A stretch of DNA of 42,030 nucleotides from the NCBI GenBank assembly GCA_000169995.1, contig AAZW01000046.1, forward strand, positions 1 through 42,030. Reading direction: 5' to 3'. How positions within the stretch are numbered: the stretch's first letter is position 1; every line of letters begins with the position of its first letter. The stretch is from Vibrionales bacterium SWAT-3. Its GTDB lineage: Bacteria > Pseudomonadota > Gammaproteobacteria > Enterobacterales > Vibrionaceae. A program made the translations under genes and the position numbers. Under the pieces are notes generated by a model. The model ran no database searches. It worked only from the letters and a program-made list of their open reading frames with translations, and had not been told where the DNA came from. Shown here piece after piece: positions 33,052 to 42,030 of the stretch.

Positions 33052-34932
33052 ATGACTGAACAATATAATGCAAAAGACCTCGAGGTACTTGAAGGTCTCG
33101 ACCCTGTGCGACACCGCCCAGGTATGTATACCGAGACAGAAAGACCGAACCACCTTGCCCAAGAAGTCATTGATAACTCGGTCGATGAAGCTCTAGCGGG
33201 ACACGCTAAGAAAATCAAAGTTGTGCTTCATGCAGACCAATCATTAGAAGTTACCGATGATGGCCGTGGTATGCCTGTCGATATCCACCCTGAGAAAGGT
33301 ATCTCAGGTGTCGAGCTGATCCTAACCAAGCTCCACTCTGGTGGTAAGTTCTCGAACAACAACTACAAGTTTTCTGGTGGTTTGCACGGTGTAGGTATCT
33401 CGGTAGTAAACGCCCTGTCTAAGCGTGTTGAGGTTACGGTTCGCCGTGAAGGTCAAGTTCATGAAATCGCTCTAGAGCATGGTAAAGCGGTTACTGAACT
33501 GACGGTTACAGGCACTTGTGGTCATCGCAACAGTGGTACATCAGTACACTTCTGGCCGGACCCTAAATACTTCGATAGCTCTAAGTTTTCAACGCTTCGC
33601 CTAATCAACAATTTACGTGCGAAAGCGGTACTTTGCCCGGGGTTAGAAATCACCTTTAGCGACAAAGTGAACAATGAAGAACACAAATGGTTCTATGAAG
33701 ATGGTCTAAAAGACTATCTTGCTGAAGGCGTGAAAGGTTACACCCTGTTGCCTGAAGAGCCTTATGTCGGTGAATTCGTTGCTGAAACGGAAATGGCTAA
33801 CTGGGCGATCATTTGGCAGCCAGAAGGCGGCGACATGATCACTGAGAGTTACGTGAACTTGGTACCGACTAAGCAAGGTGGTACGCACGTAAACGGTCTG
33901 CGCCAAGGTCTATTGGATGCAATGCGTGAGTTCTGTGAATTCCGTAATCTATTACCACGTGGCGTTAAGCTAACGGGTGATGACATCTTCGACCGCTGTT
34001 CATACGTGCTATCGGTGAAGATGCAAGATCCTCAGTTTGCAGGTCAAACAAAAGAGCGTTTATCTTCTCGTCAAACCGCTGCATTTGTTTCTGGCGTGGT
34101 AAAAGATGCCTTCAGCCTATGGTTGAATGAAAAACCACAATTGGCAGAGCAGTTAGCGGAAGCTTGTATTGCGAATGCGCACCGTCGTATGCGTGCCAGT
34201 AAGAAAGTGGTTCGTAAGAAAGTCGCGTCTGGCCCTGCACTACCAGGTAAGCTAACCGACTGTTCGGTACAAGACTTGAATCGCACTGAAATCTTCTTCG
34301 TGGAAGGGGACTCGGCGGGTGGTTCTGCTAAGCAAGCTCGCGATCGTGAGTTCCAAGCTGTAATGCCATTGCGCGGTAAAATCCTAAATACATGGGAAGT
34401 GTCTGCAGACCAAGTATTGGCGTCTCAAGAAGTTCACGATATCTCAGTGGCTTTGGGTATTGACCCAGACAACGACGATTTATCAGGCCTGCGTTACGGT
34501 AAGATCTGTATCCTTGCCGATGCGGACTCGGATGGACTTCATATCGCGACACTACTATGTGCACTATTCACTCGTCACTTCAGCGCTCTTGTTGAAGCGG
34601 GTCATATCTATGTAGCAATGCCGCCACTGTATCGTATCGACTGTGGTAAAGAGGTGTTCTACGCATTGGATGACGATGAGAAAGATGGCGTACTTGAGCG
34701 CTTGTCTAAGAAGAAATCCAAAATCAACGTACAACGATTCAAAGGTCTGGGTGAGATGAACCCACTTCAGCTACGTGAAACCACCATGGATCCAAATACT
34801 CGTCGCCTTGTTCAATTAACCATTGACGATAACGAAGCGACACTTGAGATGATGGACATGCTGCTAGGTAAAAAACGCGCTGATGATCGCCGTACATGGC
34901 TACAGACTAACGGTGATATGGCCGAGGTATAA
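33052..34932 (+). CDS. parE: DNA topoisomerase IV subunit B ParE
   Basis: ParE provides ATP-driven strand passage for decatenating daughter chromosomes. The 626-residue protein has a GHKL ATPase domain with EVIDNSVDEALAG and the GGLHGVGISVVNAL lid motif, a transducer region, and a TOPRIM domain with EGDSAGGSAKQ and the DADSDG metal motif, ending with the QRFKGLGEM region. The start at 33052 (MTEQYNAKDLEVLEGLDPVR) fits the family. It lies 239 bases after yqiA, so it may have its own promoter. A hairpin at 32887-32917 lies in that gap. Confidence 0.97.
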   Translation: MTEQYNAKDLEVLEGLDPVRHRPGMYTETERPNHLAQEVIDNSVDEALAGHAKKIKVVLHADQSLEVTDDGRGMPVDIHPEKGISGVELILTKLHSGGKFSNNNYKFSGGLHGVGISVVNALSKRVEVTVRREGQVHEIALEHGKAVTELTVTGTCGHRNSGTSVHFWPDPKYFDSSKFSTLRLINNLRAKAVLCPGLEITFSDKVNNEEHKWFYEDGLKDYLAEGVKGYTLLPEEPYVGEFVAETEMANWAIIWQPEGGDMITESYVNLVPTKQGGTHVNGLRQGLLDAMREFCEFRNLLPRGVKLTGDDIFDRCSYVLSVKMQDPQFAGQTKERLSSRQTAAFVSGVVKDAFSLWLNEKPQLAEQLAEACIANAHRRMRASKKVVRKKVASGPALPGKLTDCSVQDLNRTEIFFVEGDSAGGSAKQARDREFQAVMPLRGKILNTWEVSADQVLASQEVHDISVALGIDPDNDDLSGLRYGKICILADADSDGLHIATLLCALFTRHFSALVEAGHIYVAMPPLYRIDCGKEVFYALDDDEKDGVLERLSKKKSKINVQRFKGLGEMNPLQLRETTMDPNTRRLVQLTIDDNEATLEMMDMLLGKKRADDRRTWLQTNGDMAEV

Positions 34933-34935
34933 TGG

Positions 34936-37194
34936 ATGTCTAACGAAATTACATTTGATGGCGTTGAACAATTGCCAATGCGCAAGTTCACCGAAGACGC
35001 CTACTTAAACTACTCAATGTACGTGATCATGGATCGTGCATTGCCTTATATTGGTGACGGTCTTAAGCCTGTACAGCGTCGTATTATTTATGCGATGTCT
35101 GAGCTTGGTCTATCTGCCGCTTCGAAATATAAGAAATCTGCACGTACCGTTGGTGACGTACTAGGTAAGTATCACCCGCACGGTGACTCTGCTTGTTACG
35201 AAGCCATGGTACTGATGGCACAGCCGTTCTCTTACCGCTACCCATTGGTAGATGGTCAAGGTAACTGGGGTGCTCCCGATGACCCGAAATCATTCGCAGC
35301 GATGCGTTATACCGAAGCGAAATTGTCTAAGTTTGCTGAGGTACTGCTTGGTGAATTAGGCCAAGGCACAGTTGAGTGGCAACCAAACTTTGATGGCACC
35401 ATGAAAGAGCCACAAATGTTGCCAGCGCGTCTGCCTCATATCCTGCTTAACGGTATTACTGGTATCGCGGTAGGTATGGCGACAGATATCCCACCACATA
35501 ACGTGCGTGAGATTGCTGATGCGACGATTAAGCTAATCGATAGCCCGAAAGCTGAGCTATCGGAGATCATGGAAAGCGTCCAAGGCCCTGACTATCCAAC
35601 AGAAGCTGAGATTATTTCTCCGAAGTCGGATATCGAAAAGATCTACAAAACGGGTCGTGGCAGCATCAAGATGCGTGCGGTTTGGCATAAAGAAGGCTCT
35701 GATATTGTTATCACAGCTCTGCCTCACCAAGTATCGGGCGCTAAGCTACTTGAGCAAATCGCTAACCAGATGCGTGCTAAGAAGCTGCCAATGGTTGATG
35801 ATTTGCGTGATGAATCCGATCATGAGAACCCAACACGTATCGTAGTGGTGCCTCGTTCGAATCGTATCGATTGTGATCAACTGATGAGCCACCTGTTTGC
35901 TTCGACAGATCTTGAGAAGAACTTCCGTGTTAACTTGAACATGATTGGCTTAGACAATCGCCCTCAAGTTAAAGGCCTAGTTCAAATTCTGAAAGAGTGG
36001 ATTGAGTTCCGTCGCACAACGGTTCGCCGTCGTCTGCAACACCGTTTAGATAAAGTGCTAGCACGCCTACACATCTTAGAGGGTTTGTTGGTTGCTTACC
36101 TCAACCTTGATGAAGTGATTGAGATCATCCGAACTGAGGATGACCCTAAAGCAGTTCTAATGGAACGCTTTGGTATTACGGAAATTCAAGCTGACGCTAT
36201 CCTTGATACTAAACTTCGTCACCTTGCGAAGCTGGAAGAGATGAAGATCCGCGGCGAGCAAGATGAACTAGAGAAAGAGCGTGAGAAGCTAGAGAAGCTA
36301 CTGGGCTCTGAGCGTCGTCTAAACACACTTATCAAGAAAGAAATTCAAGCTGACGCCGATAAATACGGTGATGATCGTCGTTCTCCATTAGTTGAACGTG
36401 CTGAAGCAAAAGCAATGACTGAGCGTGATTTGGTACCTAGCGAACCAATCACAGTTGTGCTGTCTGAGAAAGGTTGGATTCGTCATGCGAAAGGGCATGA
36501 GGTTGACGCTGAAGGCTTGAACTACAAATCGGGTGATAAATTCCTAGCGAGCGCTAAGGGTAAGAGTAATCAACAAGCGGTGTTCCTTGGCAGTGATGGC
36601 CGAAGTTACTCCCTTGAGTCTCATTCATTACCATCTGCGCGAAGTCAAGGTGAGCCGATTACCGGTCGCTTGAACATAAGCGCAGGCACCTCTATTCGCC
36701 AAGTGGTGATGGGTGAAGATGAACAGCTATGGTTAGTTGGCTCTGATGCTGGTTACGGCTTTGTTTGTAAGGGTAGCGATCTGCTGTCTAAGAACAAGAG
36801 CGGTAAAGCTCTGGTTAACCTGCCGCAATCTTCAGAAGTGATCGCGCCTAGTCCGATTGCTGATTTGGAAAGTAACCAGATTCTAGCGATTACCAACCAA
36901 GGCCGCATGTTGTTGTTCCCAATTAAAGACCTACCTCAATTGAGCAAAGGTAAGGGTAACAAGATCATCAACATTCCTTCTGCGAAAGCTAAAGAGCGTG
37001 AAGAGTTTGTATCGCACCTGATGGCTATTCCTGAGAATGCAACGCTGACCATCTACGCGGGTAAACGTAAGCTTGGCTTGAAACCGGCTGACCTTGAAAA
37101 CTTCCGAGGTGAACGTGGTCGTCGTGGCGGTCTACTGCCAAGAGGCCTACAGCGTGTGACTCGCATTGATATCGAAGAGCCAAGTGAATCGTAA
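34936..37194 (+). CDS. parC: DNA topoisomerase IV subunit A ParC
   Basis: ParC cuts and rejoins DNA with a catalytic tyrosine (Y125 in MRYTEAKL). The 752-residue protein has the winged-helix core, a coiled-coil gate and a C-terminal pinwheel domain. The quinolone-resistance region reads HPHGDSACYEA; S85 and E89, whose replacement gives quinolone resistance in vibrios, are wild-type. It starts three bases after parE stops, as expected for equal amounts of two partner subunits. Confidence 0.98.
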   Translation: MSNEITFDGVEQLPMRKFTEDAYLNYSMYVIMDRALPYIGDGLKPVQRRIIYAMSELGLSAASKYKKSARTVGDVLGKYHPHGDSACYEAMVLMAQPFSYRYPLVDGQGNWGAPDDPKSFAAMRYTEAKLSKFAEVLLGELGQGTVEWQPNFDGTMKEPQMLPARLPHILLNGITGIAVGMATDIPPHNVREIADATIKLIDSPKAELSEIMESVQGPDYPTEAEIISPKSDIEKIYKTGRGSIKMRAVWHKEGSDIVITALPHQVSGAKLLEQIANQMRAKKLPMVDDLRDESDHENPTRIVVVPRSNRIDCDQLMSHLFASTDLEKNFRVNLNMIGLDNRPQVKGLVQILKEWIEFRRTTVRRRLQHRLDKVLARLHILEGLLVAYLNLDEVIEIIRTEDDPKAVLMERFGITEIQADAILDTKLRHLAKLEEMKIRGEQDELEKEREKLEKLLGSERRLNTLIKKEIQADADKYGDDRRSPLVERAEAKAMTERDLVPSEPITVVLSEKGWIRHAKGHEVDAEGLNYKSGDKFLASAKGKSNQQAVFLGSDGRSYSLESHSLPSARSQGEPITGRLNISAGTSIRQVVMGEDEQLWLVGSDAGYGFVCKGSDLLSKNKSGKALVNLPQSSEVIAPSPIADLESNQILAITNQGRMLLFPIKDLPQLSKGKGNKIINIPSAKAKEREEFVSHLMAIPENATLTIYAGKRKLGLKPADLENFRGERGRRGGLLPRGLQRVTRIDIEEPSES

Positions 37195-37223
37195 AGACAT
37201 TTGATGCTATCTTCGGATAAAAG

Positions 37224-37251
37224 AAAACCCAGCCTGTGAGCTGGGTTTTTT
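37224..37251. terminator. bidirectional terminator between parC and degS
   Basis: AAAACCCAGC pairs with GCTGGGTTTT around CTGTGA. T-runs follow on the plus strand and TTTTCTTTT on the minus strand. Confidence 0.92.
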
Positions 37252-37298
37252 GTATTTGTCTGTCAGTTGTTTTGAGTCGCTTACTTTTAGCGTTTGCT

Positions 37299-38363
37299 CT
37301 ACAGGCGAGTATCTTCAGCAATCGTCACTTTGAGAGTCTTGTTTTCACCTTGGCGCAAGATGCCAACATCGATCACCGTACCTGGGCGTAGATCGGTAAC
37401 GATATCCATCACGCTCTGGCGACCATTCACCTGATTATTGTTGATGCTGACAATAATATCTTGAGCTTCAAAACCTGCATCCGCAGCCGGGCCATTTGGA
37501 TCGATACCCAACACTACAATCCCACCAATATTTTTCGTACCCAACATGCGTGAGGTAACTGAGTTGATATCTTGCCCGTCTATACCGATGTAACCGCGAA
37601 TCACGCGACCATCAGCAATGATCTTTTCCATGATTTTATTGGCAAGTGAGTAGGGGATAGCAAATGAAATACCGTAGGTTTCCATGTCGGTCGCCTGTTG
37701 GAAAGAGGCTGTATTAATACCGACTAGTTCACCTTGTGAGTTCACCAATGCACCACCAGAGTTGCCTTCATTAATCGCCGCATCGGTTTGGATAAAGGCT
37801 TGGTGGCCGTCTAGGCTAATCGAAGAGCGCCCTGTCGCCGAGATGATGCCGAAGGTAGTGGTTTGTCCTAGGTTATATGGGTTACCAATAGCCAGTACCA
37901 CATCGCCAACGTTAGCTTTGTAGTTTGGGTTGAGTGGAATCACTGGGAGGTTATCGCCGCTGACTCGCAGTATCGCGATGTCAGTACGTTTATCTGAGCC
38001 AACTAATTGTGCTGCAGCCACACGGCCGTCTTGAAGTGCCACAACAATTTGGTCTGCCTGAGCTACAACGTGGAAGTTGGTAATAATATAGCCTTTCTCG
38101 CTAATAATAACCCCGGAGCCTAAGCCTTGTGTGAGGAGTTTGTTACGATCATCTTCTGCGTATTTACGGCTATAAATATTAACCACCGCAGGCGCAGCGC
38201 GACGTACAGCTTGGTTAAATGAAATCTGCAGAGAGCCAATGTTGTCAACTTTAGGGTTAGTCACATCTGCGACAATCGCTGGCCTTAAGCTTGGAAAGGC
38301 AAGAAGAATAAGCACCGCAGAAACAAGCCCAAGGGAAATAGAACGAAATAGAAAGGACAGCAT
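37299..38363 (-). CDS. degS: site-1 protease DegS of the sigma-E stress response
   Basis: DegS senses misfolded outer-membrane proteins through its PDZ domain and cuts the anti-sigma factor RseA to release sigma-E. The 354-residue protein has an uncleaved N-terminal membrane anchor (about 5-30), a trypsin-like domain with the triad H98 (TNFHVV), D128 (RTDIAIL) and S202 (GNSGGAL), and a single PDZ domain from about 255. GAGGGAAAC precedes the ATG. It follows degQ, but a terminator lies between. Confidence 0.95.
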   Translation of the reverse strand: MLSFLFRSISLGLVSAVLILLAFPSLRPAIVADVTNPKVDNIGSLQISFNQAVRRAAPAVVNIYSRKYAEDDRNKLLTQGLGSGVIISEKGYIITNFHVVAQADQIVVALQDGRVAAAQLVGSDKRTDIAILRVSGDNLPVIPLNPNYKANVGDVVLAIGNPYNLGQTTTFGIISATGRSSISLDGHQAFIQTDAAINEGNSGGALVNSQGELVGINTASFQQATDMETYGISFAIPYSLANKIMEKIIADGRVIRGYIGIDGQDINSVTSRMLGTKNIGGIVVLGIDPNGPAADAGFEAQDIIVSINNNQVNGRQSVMDIVTDLRPGTVIDVGILRQGENKTLKVTIAEDTRL

Positions 38364-38452
38364 GTTTCCCTCTTCGACAGGTAAGGTATTGAGCCTCCGC
38401 GCATGGGTGACTAGTTTGAGTTACTTGTGAAGCATAGCATTTTGATTCAGCT

Positions 38453-38502
38453 AAATAAAAGAGAGACTGAGTAAGTTTAAAGCAAACTTACAAAGTCTCT
38501 CT
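38453..38502 (-). terminator. terminator of degQ
   Basis: On the minus strand, AGAGAGACT and AGTCTCTCT enclose an inner stem GTAAGTTT/AAACTTAC, followed by TTTTATTT. It separates degQ from degS. Confidence 0.8.
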
Positions 38503-38523
38503 CTGTTTGTATTGACGAAATAG

Positions 38524-39879
38524 CTATCGAATTACGAGGTAGATGGTTCTATCACCTCGCTGTATATTGAGTGCTAATACGCCGGGTTGTTTTTCAACAA
38601 TCGCTCTAAACTCAGCGAGGTTCTTAACCGGCTGGCGATTCACTCCGATGATGATGTCATCTTTCAGAAGTTGATATGCTTCCGCCGGTGAACCTTGAGC
38701 AACGCTTGATACTTTCACGCCAGTTGCGGGGTCATTGCTAGTGGTGTTGGTAAGCTCAGCGCCAGTTAAACCTTCGTGAAGCTTCTCAGCTTTGGTTTTG
38801 CTATTGGTTGACTCACCCAGCGTCACATCGAAGGTTTTATTCTTACCATCGCGAACGACACCTAACTCGATCTCTTTGCCTGCACCGAGCGTTGCGACTT
38901 TTGCTCTTAACTCGCTGAAGGTATCGATGCGTTTACCATTAATAGAGACGATAATGTCACCCGCTTTTAAGCCAGCATCATCGGCTGCACTATCTGGCAC
39001 GACTTGGCTAACAAAGGCGCCTTTACTGGACTCATAACCTAAAGCTTCTGCCAGTTCTGAGGTGATCTCGCCACCTTGTACACCAAGCATGCCGCGTTTT
39101 ACTTCACCGAAATCGATAATCTGTTCTGTCAGGTTTTTCATCATGTTGGATGGGATTGCAAAGCCGATACCGACATTACCTCCGTTAGGGCCAAGGATCG
39201 CAGTGTTGATACCAATTAGCTCACCGTTGAGGTTCACTAGCGCACCACCTGAGTTGCCGCTGTTGATAGCGGCATCGGTTTGAATGAAGTTTTCAAAGTT
39301 CTCGAGGTTGAGGCCGCTTCGGCCAAGTGCAGAAACGATGCCAGATGTTACGGTCTGGCCAAGTCCAAACGGGTTACCAATCGCGACAGTGAAATCACCA
39401 ACTCTCAACTTGTCTGAGTCTGCGAGCTTTATCTGAGTTAGGTTCTTGGCTTTTTCGAGTTTTAAGAGGGCAATATCGGACATCTGGTCACCGCCGATAA
39501 GCTCGGCATCGTATTCTCGACCGTCATAAAGTCTTACTTTGATATCGTCAGCACCATCAATTACATGGTAGTTGGTGACGATATGGCCTTTTTGGGCGTC
39601 AATGATCACGCCAGAGCCTAACCCGCGAAATGGACGCTCACGAGTTTGTTCCGGGCCAAAAAAGAATTGGAATTGTTCAGGGATTTGCTGACGTTGTACC
39701 TGTTTGCCTTCAACGGCAATACTAACCACAGCGGGGGTCACTTGTTCAAGCATAGGTGCAAGGCTTAGTAATTGTTCATTACCTACACTTAATGGTAGTG
39801 CGGCGGTTGCTTGAATCGGGGTGATGATTGAACTTAAGCTTAAGGTCAGTACTGATAAAGCAAGCAAAGGTTTTTTCAT
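38524..39879 (-). CDS. degQ: periplasmic serine endoprotease DegQ
   Basis: A periplasmic protease-chaperone of the HtrA family. The 451-residue protein has a signal peptide (about 1-26), a trypsin-like domain with H105 (TNYHVI), D135 (MSDIALL) and S210 (GNSGGAL), and two PDZ domains. DegQ and DegP are hard to tell apart by sequence; the place next to degS and the short LA loop near residues 60-80 favour DegQ. Two adjacent ATG codons follow AGAGGAG; the second (39879) has better spacing. Confidence 0.93.
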   Translation of the reverse strand: MKKPLLALSVLTLSLSSIITPIQATAALPLSVGNEQLLSLAPMLEQVTPAVVSIAVEGKQVQRQQIPEQFQFFFGPEQTRERPFRGLGSGVIIDAQKGHIVTNYHVIDGADDIKVRLYDGREYDAELIGGDQMSDIALLKLEKAKNLTQIKLADSDKLRVGDFTVAIGNPFGLGQTVTSGIVSALGRSGLNLENFENFIQTDAAINSGNSGGALVNLNGELIGINTAILGPNGGNVGIGFAIPSNMMKNLTEQIIDFGEVKRGMLGVQGGEITSELAEALGYESSKGAFVSQVVPDSAADDAGLKAGDIIVSINGKRIDTFSELRAKVATLGAGKEIELGVVRDGKNKTFDVTLGESTNSKTKAEKLHEGLTGAELTNTTSNDPATGVKVSSVAQGSPAEAYQLLKDDIIIGVNRQPVKNLAEFRAIVEKQPGVLALNIQRGDRTIYLVIR

Positions 39880-40006
39880 CATAAACTCCTCTCTAGTTAA
39901 GGTCTTACCCCTCTCATTACGTGTGATACGTATGAGAAGTTTCAAATGACCTGAGTGAAAGTTATGACTCAAAAACCTTTGTAAAGTTCACCTAAGTGTT
40001 AAATGT

Positions 40007-40462
40007 TTATGATGCTTTTGCTGTGACTACATCTGGAGCATCAATGATTTCTTTCTTGTGTTCAGTAAACAAACCGGTTGCACCATTGGCGTAATCTTTA
40101 GGTTGCTCTTCCAGTGCTGCTTCTTTGGTTGCCGACTTTTCTTGTGGCTTTTCTGAATGGGCAGCCGCTGTCTTCACAAACGGGTTGTCTTGCTCTGGCA
40201 AATTAGGGATTAGCTCTGAGCTGGTTTTTTCCATGTGTTGGTACAGTTTTGTGTAGTCCTTACCTAAGGTGTCCAACATCTCTGCTGATTTCGCAAAGTG
40301 ATCAGCCAGCTCTTGTCGCTGCTGCTCAAGGGCAAACTTTGCGCTATCCAATTCTTTCTGTACGTTCTTTTGCTTCTTGTATTCAGGTGTCATAAGACGA
40401 GAAATAGCGACCCCTAAAACAACTCCGACTAGTAAACCGGCAATGGCATACATCCAAGGCAT
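40007..40462 (-). CDS. zapG: ZapG/YhcB (DUF1043) cell-envelope protein
   Basis: A 151-residue inner-membrane protein: one N-terminal membrane helix (about 4-22, AIAGLLVGVVLGVAISRL), a coiled coil (about 30-90) and a low-complexity, charged tail with the conserved NPFVKTA. The E. coli relative associates with the divisome and envelope synthesis proteins. AAGGAGCTG precedes the ATG. It lies upstream of degQ and divergent from zapE, the usual order. Confidence 0.92.
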   Translation of the reverse strand: MPWMYAIAGLLVGVVLGVAISRLMTPEYKKQKNVQKELDSAKFALEQQRQELADHFAKSAEMLDTLGKDYTKLYQHMEKTSSELIPNLPEQDNPFVKTAAAHSEKPQEKSATKEAALEEQPKDYANGATGLFTEHKKEIIDAPDVVTAKAS

Positions 40463-40681
40463 AACAGCTCCTTATTATTGTTTTTTAACATGTTTGTTAC
40501 TGCTTAGTTACACGTGCTACGGCTCCATGGTACTATGAGAAAGCCGCAGTATAAAGAGAAATGCATGTGCGCTACTTAGCAGTTTAATGCTGCATTATTC
40601 ACCGCTTAATGTCACGTCTCTTACTGTTTGAACTTAATTTTATTCGCTGTCTGATATCGCTTTCATTGTGGAAATGTCGTC

Positions 40682-41785
40682 ATGAATCCCGTCCAAAAAT
40701 ACGAACAAGATATAAAAGAGCATGGATTTCAAAGAGATCCAGCGCAAGAGCAAGCCGTAAAATCTTTAGATGACCTCTTTCATCAGTTCCAAGATTACGT
40801 AAATACTCCCATTCCTCAATTGACTCGATTCCAGAAATTGCTCGGTAAGAAGCCAGAGCTACCGACACCACCGAAAGGTCTCTACTTTTGGGGTGGCGTA
40901 GGGCGCGGTAAAACTTACCTTATGGATACGTTCTACGATGCCTTACCGACCACTAAAAAAATGCGAGTTCACTTTCACCGCTTTATGTATCGAGTACATG
41001 ATGAGTTAAAGGCGTTGGGCAATGTCAGCGATCCACTGCCTTTGGTTGCTGATAAGTTGAAGCAAGAGGCCGATATTATCTGTTTCGATGAGTTTTTCGT
41101 TTCCGATATCACCGATGCGATGATCTTAGGTACTTTATTCCAAGAGTTGTTCGCACGAAATGTTATCTTGGTTGCAACCTCGAACATTCCGCCTGCTGAC
41201 CTGTATCGTAATGGTCTGCAGCGTGCGCGTTTCTTGCCCGCGATTAAGCTGATTCAAGACAACTGCCATATTCTCAATGTTGATAGCGGCATTGATTATC
41301 GTCTACGTACCCTAGAGCAGGCTGAGATATACCACTATCCACTCGATAGCCAAGCGAACATCAATCTTGAAAAGTACTACAACCAACTGGTTGGTGAAGA
41401 TAAAGAGAGATTCAAGCAAATTGAAGTGAATCATCGTCAGTTAGACGTTATTGAAGCAAGCGATGGCGTGTTGCATGGTACTTTTGCTCAGCTTTGTCAG
41501 TCGGCTCGAAGCCAGAATGATTATATTGAACTGTCGCGCGTCTACCACACGGTTCTCTTAGCTGATGTACTGCAAATGGGCGCGACTTCCGATGACGCAG
41601 CAAGACGTTTTATCGCACTAGTGGACGAGTTCTATGAGCGCAATGTAAAGCTGATTATTTCTGCGGAAGTAGAGCTTGAAAATTTATATACCCACGGCCA
41701 GCTAGAGTTCGAATTTAAACGTTGTCAGTCGCGTTTAATTGAAATGCAGAGCCATGAATATTTAGCAAAAGAGCACTTGAGTTAG
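40682..41785 (+). CDS. zapE: cell division AFG1-type ATPase ZapE
   Basis: ZapE binds FtsZ and affects Z-ring stability under low oxygen and at late division stages. The 367-residue protein has Walker A GGVGRGKT (71-78), Walker B IICFDEFFVSD, and the sensor segment VATSNIPP. It lies upstream of the expected rplM-rpsI operon, the normal arrangement. The 219-base gap to the divergent zapG holds no feature I could recognise beyond the expected promoters. Confidence 0.95.
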   Translation: MNPVQKYEQDIKEHGFQRDPAQEQAVKSLDDLFHQFQDYVNTPIPQLTRFQKLLGKKPELPTPPKGLYFWGGVGRGKTYLMDTFYDALPTTKKMRVHFHRFMYRVHDELKALGNVSDPLPLVADKLKQEADIICFDEFFVSDITDAMILGTLFQELFARNVILVATSNIPPADLYRNGLQRARFLPAIKLIQDNCHILNVDSGIDYRLRTLEQAEIYHYPLDSQANINLEKYYNQLVGEDKERFKQIEVNHRQLDVIEASDGVLHGTFAQLCQSARSQNDYIELSRVYHTVLLADVLQMGATSDDAARRFIALVDEFYERNVKLIISAEVELENLYTHGQLEFEFKRCQSRLIEMQSHEYLAKEHLS

Positions 41786-41867
41786 CTAGGATTATCTCGA
41801 TTGAGAAGTAGAAATAAAAAAATCGTGATTTTGTTCAAAAAGAGGTGATTTTTTCTTCGCTCTTCTC

Positions 41868-41873
41868 TATAAT
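41868..41873 (+). promoter_or_regulatory. -10 box of the putative rplM-rpsI promoter
   Basis: A perfect TATAAT is followed by CCTGCGACC, a C/G-rich discriminator typical of stringently controlled ribosomal promoters. The -35 region (around 41845-41851) is a poor match. Transcription should start near 41880. Confidence 0.65.
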
Positions 41874-41879
41874 CCTGCG

Positions 41880-42030
41880 ACCTACCGTTACTGCGGGCCT
41901 CTAACGATGAGTTAAATCACGTTATGCCAAGAGTTTTCCAACACTCGAAGGGGTGATGAATGGTGACTCTTAGACAGTGGGAATACGCGAGTATTCCTTA
42001 AGTGTAAATTTTTTAAATAGGTAATTATTA
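41880..42030 (+). promoter_or_regulatory. putative long 5' leader of rplM-rpsI
   Basis: From the likely transcription start to the window edge there is no good gene. A hairpin with a GCGA tetraloop lies at 41980-41997 (GGAATAC/GTATTCC). The window ends with TAGG close to the right edge, which could be the ribosome site of rplM. In E. coli, L13 represses its own mRNA through the rplM leader, so this leader probably holds the corresponding site. rplM itself is not in the window; its presence is inferred from gene order. Confidence 0.5.

Overview
This is a stretch of the main chromosome of a gammaproteobacterium, almost certainly a Vibrio. The evidence is protein similarity and gene order: rpsU-yqeY-dnaG-rpoD, folB-folK-uppP, cca, ygiF, glnE, hldE, tolC, nudF-yqiB-cpdA-yqiA-parE-parC, degQ, degS, zapG and zapE. 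A gspAB pair and a Pit/DUF47 phosphate pair, both usual in vibrios, are also present. The species cannot be fixed from the sequence alone.

Left edge (1-2150), the only accessory part. Bases 541-689 look like one end of a Tn7-like transposon. Read inward, the end begins TGTCGGCGGACAATA and carries three clear TnsB-type repeats plus one partial. The rest of the element lies beyond base 1, and only the last 67 codons of an unrecognised gene (3-206) are visible. Just outside that end was a rho-independent terminator. An IS3-family (IS150-group) element, 709-2133, has inserted exactly into its 3-nt loop, which became the TCA target duplication. The IS carries terminator-like hairpins near both ends, and its orfA has lost one A, so its normal frameshift route to OrfAB transposase is broken.

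Region 2198-8421 (minus strand): metY-like sulfhydrylase, tRNA-Ile2 (CAU) with its own promoter and terminator, then the macromolecular synthesis operon rpsU-yqeY-dnaG-rpoD. Region 8677-14408: tsaD and an alpha/beta hydrolase (plus), plsY (minus), folB-folK-uppP (plus), cca (minus, TTG start). Region 14493-17083: gspA-gspB, inner-membrane helpers of type II secretion. Region 17208-21821: an SH3-domain membrane protein (ygiM-like), the Pit phosphate transporter with its DUF47 partner, and a CYTH-CHAD triphosphatase (ygiF). Region 21861-23963: a divergent pair, a six-helix K+ channel-like protein and a chemoreceptor with almost no periplasmic domain, sitting between ygiF and glnE.

Region 24174-37194: glnE, hldE, tolC (minus), then nudF-yqiB-cpdA-yqiA-parE-parC. 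Region 37299-41785: the envelope proteases degS and degQ, zapG (all minus) and zapE (plus). The window ends in a promoter and about 150-nt leader that should belong to rplM-rpsI, just beyond the right edge.

Apart from the left edge this is ordinary core chromosome. Convergent gene pairs are separated by compact terminators, several of which overlap stop codons. No CRISPR array, toxin-antitoxin pair or defence gene was seen inside the window; any cargo of the Tn7-like element would lie to the left of base 1.
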